Below, one piece after another: positions 21,841 to 26,444 of a stretch of DNA of 26,444 nucleotides. The stretch is from RGIG1828 sp045541875 (lineage in GTDB: Bacteria; Bacillota; Clostridia; UMGS1810): the NCBI GenBank assembly GCA_045541875.1, contig JAZQJX010000053.1, forward strand, positions 1 through 26,444, given 5' to 3'. Below the pieces are notes generated by a model. That model was given only the letters and a program-made list of their open reading frames with translations, was not told the origin of the DNA and made no database searches. Position 1 is the stretch's first letter. Each line of letters opens with the position of its first letter. The position numbers were made by a program, and so were the translations under genes.

Positions 21841-21867
21841 TGCAAATTTATGATTGCAAATTATTGA
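21841..21867 (+). promoter_or_regulatory. Candidate AraC-type operator, tandem copies 2 and 3
   Basis: TGCAAATTTATGA (21841-21853) and TGCAAATTATTGA (21855-21867) are direct repeats with a 14-bp period, ending 55 nt before the -10 of the GH39 operon. With copy 1 the consensus is TGCAAATTWWTGA. The remainder of this 372-nt intergenic region is AT-rich, with no other gene that I can support. Confidence 0.6.
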
Positions 21868-21922
21868 ACTTATTTGGACAAAAAATAGCACGTTTGAGTA
21901 TATGATTTTGCAAAAAATATAT

Positions 21923-21928
21923 TATAAT
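21923..21928 (+). promoter_or_regulatory. -10 element of the GH39 operon promoter
   Basis: A consensus TATAAT lies 65 nt before the GH39 start. At the -35 position there is no match (ATATGA), consistent with a promoter that depends on an activator such as the divergent AraC-type protein. Confidence 0.55.
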
Positions 21929-21992
21929 CAATATGGAGATTTGTTGCTGGCAGAATCAGTTATAACTCACATATCGTTAGGAGGAAATACAT

Positions 21993-23303
21993 ATGGAAAA
22001 GTTGAGTTTTGATTTATCTAAGCCTGTCACACCTTTTAAAATTTTAAACGCAACCAATGGCGGTCCGTGGCATAAGAGACATGCAATGAGTCAGCACAGG
22101 ACTAACTTTGAAAACTACAAAGCAGCAAACATACCATATTCCAGAAATCACGATTCCGGTGTTATAGGGATATATGGCGGTCCCTATAGCCACGACATTT
22201 CAAAGATTTTTCCTGATTTTAATGCTGATCCTGAAGATCCGGCATCCTACGATTTTGCCTGCACCGATGAATCGGTTCTTTGCACACTTGATGCAGGAAC
22301 AAAAACGTTTTTCAGACTTGGCGAGACTATAGAACATCAGATAAAAAAACATGCAACACTTCCGCCGAAAGATTTTAAAAAATGGGCAGTAATTTGCGAG
22401 CATGTTATCCGTCACTACACACAAGGCTGGGCAGAAGGTTTCAAACTTGATATAGATTATTGGGAAATATGGAACGAACCTGACCTTGACGGTGATGAAA
22501 GCCTCAACAAATGCACATGGGGTGGGGTTAAAACAGAATTTTTTGACTTTTATGAAATCGCAGCAAAACATCTCAAAGAAAGATTTCCGCACCTGAAAAT
22601 CGGTGGGCCTGCTCTTGCGTGGGATGAAGACTGGGCGAAAGATTTTCTTTGTGAAATGCAAAGAAGAAATGTGCCCCTTGACTTTTTCTCCTGGCACATA
22701 TATTGCACAGAACCCGTTCAGATGATTGAAAAATCAAAGAGGCTGCAAAACCTTCTTGACAAATATGGATATGGTGATTCAGAAAGCATTCTCAACGAAT
22801 GGAACTATGTTAAAGACTGGACTGTTGGTTTTGTAGACACCATAAAAACCATCCAATCCGTCAAGGGAGCCGCATTCACAATGGCTTGTATCAGCGCATC
22901 CCAACATTCACCCATAGATATGCTTATGTATTATGACACAAGACCGGCAGTTTTCTGCGGAGTCTTTGACCTGTATACATATGAACCACGAAAAACATAC
23001 TATCCCTTGTATTGGTACGGAATGTTCTATGATATGAAAGGTGAGATTTCATCTTACGAAAACATCGAAAACATATATTCTCTTTGCGGTGTTGACAATA
23101 GTGGTAAAACCCTCACCATAATCACTTACTACAGCGATTCAGATTCTCTGTCTCCCAAAGAGATTTTGGTTGATTTTCACAGAAAAGGAAAATACGAAAT
23201 ATATCTTCTTGATAAAGAGACTGACGGAACCCTTGTTGAAACAACTGAAGATTTGCATCTCACTATTGACGTGAATTCCTGTATAATGATAAAAGAAATA
23301 TAA
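21993..23303 (+). CDS. GH39-family glycoside hydrolase (beta-xylosidase-like)
   Basis: This 436-residue protein is a clan-A TIM-barrel glycosidase. The acid/base Glu162 is visible in YWEIWNEPDLDG, and the nucleophile Glu269 in SILNEWNY. Other barrel landmarks are GGPWHKRH near the N terminus, LKIGGPAL, and FFSWHIYC. The C-terminal 80 residues form the small beta-sandwich that usually flanks GH39 barrels. There is no signal peptide, so the enzyme would act in the cytoplasm on imported oligosaccharides, releasing xylose or a related sugar. Specificity cannot be fixed from sequence, because GH39 also includes iduronidases and other activities. The ribosome site AGGAGG lies just before the ATG. 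It is the first gene of an operon continuing with a phosphatase-superfamily gene 35 nt downstream. Confidence 0.9.
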   Translation: MEKLSFDLSKPVTPFKILNATNGGPWHKRHAMSQHRTNFENYKAANIPYSRNHDSGVIGIYGGPYSHDISKIFPDFNADPEDPASYDFACTDESVLCTLDAGTKTFFRLGETIEHQIKKHATLPPKDFKKWAVICEHVIRHYTQGWAEGFKLDIDYWEIWNEPDLDGDESLNKCTWGGVKTEFFDFYEIAAKHLKERFPHLKIGGPALAWDEDWAKDFLCEMQRRNVPLDFFSWHIYCTEPVQMIEKSKRLQNLLDKYGYGDSESILNEWNYVKDWTVGFVDTIKTIQSVKGAAFTMACISASQHSPIDMLMYYDTRPAVFCGVFDLYTYEPRKTYYPLYWYGMFYDMKGEISSYENIENIYSLCGVDNSGKTLTIITYYSDSDSLSPKEILVDFHRKGKYEIYLLDKETDGTLVETTEDLHLTIDVNSCIMIKEI

Positions 23304-23338
23304 TATCAAAATGACAATAAGAGAAAGGTGAACACATC

Positions 23339-24118
23339 ATGAACAAAGTTATCCTTATATCCATTGATGGAATGAGACCGGATGGTCTGAAAATGTGTAA
23401 CAGTGATTTTTTGGATGAACTCATAAAAATGTCTTCATACACATTTGATGCAAGAACTGTTTACCCCTCAATCACACTTCCTTGCCACCTGTCAATGTTT
23501 CAGAGTATTCCACCCGAAAGACACGGAACTCTTTCAAATGAATATGTAACTCCCGTAAGACCTGTAAACGGTCTTTTGGAACAACTTCTCGCAGCAGATA
23601 AAAGATCAGCCATGTATTATGGCTGGGAGCCAATCAGGGCAATAGGAAGGCCCTGTTCTTTGAAAGCATCTGAGTATATTCATGCCTACTCCTTTGAACA
23701 TACTGACGCGATGCTGACGGACAGGGCACTTGCCTACATAGAACTTGCACATCCTGATTTTGTGTTCCTGTATATGGTGGAAACCGACGAAAAGGGAGGT
23801 CACGATTCCGGATGGATGACAGATACATATCTTGACTGTATCCGAAGAGGAATTGAAAATGTTAAAAAGGTATATGAAACAGTTGGTGACGAGTATACGA
23901 TAATTGTTACGGCAGACCATGGCGGTCATGGAAGAAGTCATGGTACCGATATGCCGGAAGATATGATAATTCCGATGTTTTTCATGGGAAAAGATTTTAA
24001 AGCCGGTGAAGAACTCAAAAATGTAAGTCTTCTTGATATTGCACCCACAATAGCAGATGTAATGGGAATTCCAACAGCCCCTGAATGGGAAGGAAAGACC
24101 TTGGTCAATAACAGATAA
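23339..24118 (+). CDS. Alkaline-phosphatase-superfamily phosphodiesterase/nucleotide pyrophosphatase-like enzyme
   Basis: This 259-residue cytoplasmic protein (no signal peptide) has the alkaline-phosphatase-superfamily metal site: Asp10 (LISIDGMRPDG), nucleophile Thr46 (PSITLPCH), Asp150 and His155 (ETDEKGGHDSG), Asp193-His194 (TADHGGHG) and His201. This pattern is that of type I phosphodiesterase/nucleotide pyrophosphatases, which hydrolyse phosphodiesters through a Thr intermediate. It is shorter than the usual NPP catalytic domain (about 380 residues), yet every metal ligand is present, so it is a compact version rather than a truncation. Placement between a GH39 glycosidase and a large secreted carbohydrate-binding-like protein suggests it acts on a phosphorylated or phosphodiester-linked glycan product, or on a nucleotide-sugar. 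That is inference. Confidence 0.85.
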   Translation: MNKVILISIDGMRPDGLKMCNSDFLDELIKMSSYTFDARTVYPSITLPCHLSMFQSIPPERHGTLSNEYVTPVRPVNGLLEQLLAADKRSAMYYGWEPIRAIGRPCSLKASEYIHAYSFEHTDAMLTDRALAYIELAHPDFVFLYMVETDEKGGHDSGWMTDTYLDCIRRGIENVKKVYETVGDEYTIIVTADHGGHGRSHGTDMPEDMIIPMFFMGKDFKAGEELKNVSLLDIAPTIADVMGIPTAPEWEGKTLVNNR

Positions 24119-24183
24119 TTAAATCTGTTTTAATATAGAAATTAAATAACGAGACAAAATTAAAAATGAAAGAGGGAATTTTT

Positions 24184-26444
24184 ATGAAGAAGTATTTTGC
24201 AATACTGCTCACAGCGGCAATGATTATGTCACTTTTCACATCAGTTGTTTTTGCAGATTCAAAAATTTCAATCACTCTCGACAAAGATTATTCAGATGAT
24301 ACCTTTGCAGGTACATATCTTAATGTAATATCTGTCGCAAATCTTTCCGCCGGTGAAACGCTTGCATATTTTTTGAATGGGAAACTTGTTGAAACAAAGG
24401 ACGAGGCAGGTAAATGTGCAATTATGAGCGTGGCTGGTGAAAATATCATTCAGGCTAAAGTTATGAACGGAGAAACAGTTATCGCAACATCGAATGAAAT
24501 CAAACTGAAATTCAAGGCACTTACATATACTAAAAAATTTAGATCAGATGATTTTGAATATGACAGCCTTGTACCATCAAAATACTACAATTATGAAGGT
24601 TCCGGCAATGGTCACGGACACAGTGTTGTATATGAAAATGGTGAGGAAGGCAATCGCATTCTCAAGTATAATGCAAAAAAGAATCAGGATGATGGAACAT
24701 CTATAATTCAGACATATCTTAACTATCCTGAAACCGGTATTTCATCTTCAACTTCATCTTCAAATTACGTGAGCTTTGAATATGATATAATGTTCGAAAA
24801 ACTCTCGACGCCGGTACGCCTTTTTCTTGCAGCCGGAAACTGGAAACCTGATGCTTCGTACGATTTCGCCGGTCCTGACATAAATGTTGAAGGTAAAATC
24901 GGAGATGTAGGTTTTGACATGAATAAGTGGTATCATGTAATGCTCATGCTTGATATGGAATCAAGAAATTATGATGTATATATGGGTGGTCATCAGATTG
25001 TAACTGACAGAGATTTGCCTGATGCATTCAATACTCTGAATCTCACCAACCTTCCAAGAGCGCTCCTGGAAGATGGTGCTGATTATACAACTTTTTATGT
25101 GGATAATGTAGAAATCAAGGAATACAAAAAACCGGAAATCAATCTTAGTGTTTCCGCCGAAAATACAATAAGTGGCAGAAATATTCTTCTCACAGCATCA
25201 CAGTCACTTCTTGGAGAAAACATTAAATTTGTATATAATGTAAACGGTATAGATTCACAGCCGACAGATTCATTAACTTATACAGCATATGCCCAAGAAG
25301 GAGATAACATCGCATTTGTTAAAGCTGTTGACGATGATGGAAACGCACTTGTTTCATCTGAACCTGTAACATTTAAAGCGTCACCATATCAGATGAACTG
25401 GGTTAAAACAGCACTTCTCAACAACAGTTGGTATCAGGCAAATGTATTTGCACCTTTCGTGTTGGATAATGGTGCAGATCCCAACGATGAAGTGTTTGTA
25501 AAACCTGTTGATCTTAGCGCAACAGATAGTGATTACATAGCTACAAGCGGTAGTTATGCTTATCATTTCAAGATTTCAAACACGGGTAATGACTATGATC
25601 AGAAAATTGAAGGTCAGACCTACAAAAAAGATTATCTTAACGTAGAAGCTGCAGCCCAGGGAGCAGATATTATATCTTTGACATGGAAAACGAAAGTGGT
25701 ACCTATGGATGCAACCGATACCGGTTTTGGAAGTGTATACTATAATAATTCATCTGGTCAGTCAAAATCATTCCTTCCATTTATATTCACAAAAGATCAG
25801 ACAATTAAAGTTGCAACAAGTCTGTCACCATCAGCGGCAGATGCGTCACACAGTATCGAAATTCCTGCCGAGTTTGGAAAATGGTACAAATACGAAGTAA
25901 TATTCGATGGAAAAAATGAAATGGTATATCTCGTTGTAAATGATATGGTATGCTCATCATTCCCGTTTGATGATGTTGCAGGTGATACCACGAAGATTCC
26001 TGATGTGAACAAGACACGCACAAATTTCTATGCACTTTTTGTGCTTGGATTTGGTGGAACAGGAAATGGAACTCGTGAACTATATCTTGCAGATTATGAA
26101 TGGTACTGTGCTAAATCTGTTCCTCTTTTTGTTGCACCCGTATTTTACAATAATGGCCAGGGAATCATCGAAAAAGCGCAGATTGTATACACTTCGCCTC
26201 TTGATATTGACCTGGGTGTTGTGAACAATGGAAAAGATATTTCGTGTTTTGTTGCAATTTTTGACACATCAAATGGTGTTAAGGAACTTCTTTGTATAGA
26301 TGAATGTGAGATTAACTTTGCAGATAAAGATTATATCAGATATGCGAAACTCTCTCTAAATAATCTCCCTGCAGATATTGCAACAAGCGAAAAATATGAA
26401 ATTAAAGTTATGATATGGGATAATGAAACATTAGCGCCTGTGTG
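24184..26444 (+). CDS. Large secreted multidomain protein with Ig-like and LamG/concanavalin-like domains (3' partial)
   Basis: The frame is open from the ATG at 24184 to the window edge (753 complete codons, no stop), so the true length is unknown. Signal peptide: KKYFAILLTAAMIMSLFTSVVFA. The layout, by eye, is: Ig-like strand set (about 26-112, with AYFLNGKLVE and NIIQAKVMNG), a LamG/concanavalin-like jelly-roll (about 116-315, ending YVDNVEIKEY-like), a second Ig-like unit (about 318-400, FVYNVNGIDSQ), a second LamG-like domain (about 400-645, with WYKYEVIFDGKNEMVYLVVND), and the start of a further domain (from about 650). Such modules bind carbohydrate in exported proteins. No catalytic domain is seen in the visible part. 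AGAGGGA (24170-24176) supports this start over the in-frame ATG at 24166. It follows the phosphatase-like gene by 65 nt and is probably in the same AraC-controlled operon. Confidence 0.85.
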   Translation, partial: MKKYFAILLTAAMIMSLFTSVVFADSKISITLDKDYSDDTFAGTYLNVISVANLSAGETLAYFLNGKLVETKDEAGKCAIMSVAGENIIQAKVMNGETVIATSNEIKLKFKALTYTKKFRSDDFEYDSLVPSKYYNYEGSGNGHGHSVVYENGEEGNRILKYNAKKNQDDGTSIIQTYLNYPETGISSSTSSSNYVSFEYDIMFEKLSTPVRLFLAAGNWKPDASYDFAGPDINVEGKIGDVGFDMNKWYHVMLMLDMESRNYDVYMGGHQIVTDRDLPDAFNTLNLTNLPRALLEDGADYTTFYVDNVEIKEYKKPEINLSVSAENTISGRNILLTASQSLLGENIKFVYNVNGIDSQPTDSLTYTAYAQEGDNIAFVKAVDDDGNALVSSEPVTFKASPYQMNWVKTALLNNSWYQANVFAPFVLDNGADPNDEVFVKPVDLSATDSDYIATSGSYAYHFKISNTGNDYDQKIEGQTYKKDYLNVEAAAQGADIISLTWKTKVVPMDATDTGFGSVYYNNSSGQSKSFLPFIFTKDQTIKVATSLSPSAADASHSIEIPAEFGKWYKYEVIFDGKNEMVYLVVNDMVCSSFPFDDVAGDTTKIPDVNKTRTNFYALFVLGFGGTGNGTRELYLADYEWYCAKSVPLFVAPVFYNNGQGIIEKAQIVYTSPLDIDLGVVNNGKDISCFVAIFDTSNGVKELLCIDECEINFADKDYIRYAKLSLNNLPADIATSEKYEIKVMIWDNETLAPV

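Noticed and set aside
21800..21853. 17-codon ORF (ATG to TGA) with GAGGA 8 nt upstream in the AraC-GH39 intergenic region
   Set aside because: It overlaps the candidate operator repeat, has no recognisable peptide features and probably lies upstream of the transcription start, so chance is more likely than a leader peptide.

Overview
The window is AT-rich, Gram-positive chromosomal DNA, most likely from an uncultured, probably gut-associated member of the Clostridia. The evidence is strong AGGAGG-type ribosome binding sites with some GTG/TTG starts, a WalR/WalK two-component system with WalH/WalI-like partners, an IreB homologue, S-layer-homology domains, a lipobox-bearing binding protein and tRNA genes that do not encode CCA. 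No species name can be supported from the sequence alone. Gene order and codon use look uniform, apart from a decayed mobile-element fragment beside the tRNA genes.

Layout. 1-148: non-coding, with a perfect palindrome. 149-991: sugar-phosphate isomerase/epimerase-like TIM barrel. 1001-3570: polar amino-acid ABC importer (lipoprotein, permease, ATPase) with its own promoter and an internal attenuator-like hairpin. 3643-4536: convergent, overlapping GIY-YIG and HD-domain genes. 4612-5030: remnant of a phage or conjugative-element protein, then four tandem 10-bp repeats, abutting the 3' end of a tRNA-Pro gene, which looks like an old integration scar. 5030-5255: tRNA-Arg and tRNA-Pro on the minus strand behind a near-consensus promoter.

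5343-11068 is the cell-wall stress (wal) locus: walR, walK, a small secreted beta-sandwich-like protein not normally part of this operon, walH-like, walI-like, then ybaB. A perfect two-half-site WalR box (TGTWAH-N5-TGTWAH) lies in front of the secreted-protein gene. A second perfect box, in reverse orientation, lies in front of the next gene, a cell-wall amidase (11267-12799). WalRK therefore probably controls both an extracytoplasmic partner and a peptidoglycan hydrolase here.

12897-17480: ireB with a strong extended promoter, then an O-antigen-ligase/polymerase-like membrane protein tightly followed by trkA and trkH potassium uptake genes. 17562-20673: a secreted YcdB/PepSY-type protein with SLH repeats, and a CPBP-family membrane protease. 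20787-26444: an AraC-type regulator divergent from a GH39 glycosidase, an alkaline-phosphatase-superfamily enzyme and a very large secreted protein with Ig-like and concanavalin/LamG-like domains that runs off the end of the window. The intergenic region of this divergon carries three copies of TGCAAATTWWTGA, the best candidate for the AraC operator.

The most notable leads are the WalR-box-controlled secreted protein inside the wal operon, the mobile-element scar at tRNA-Pro, the AraC operator repeats, and a short sequence shared by two hairpin elements about 17 kb apart.
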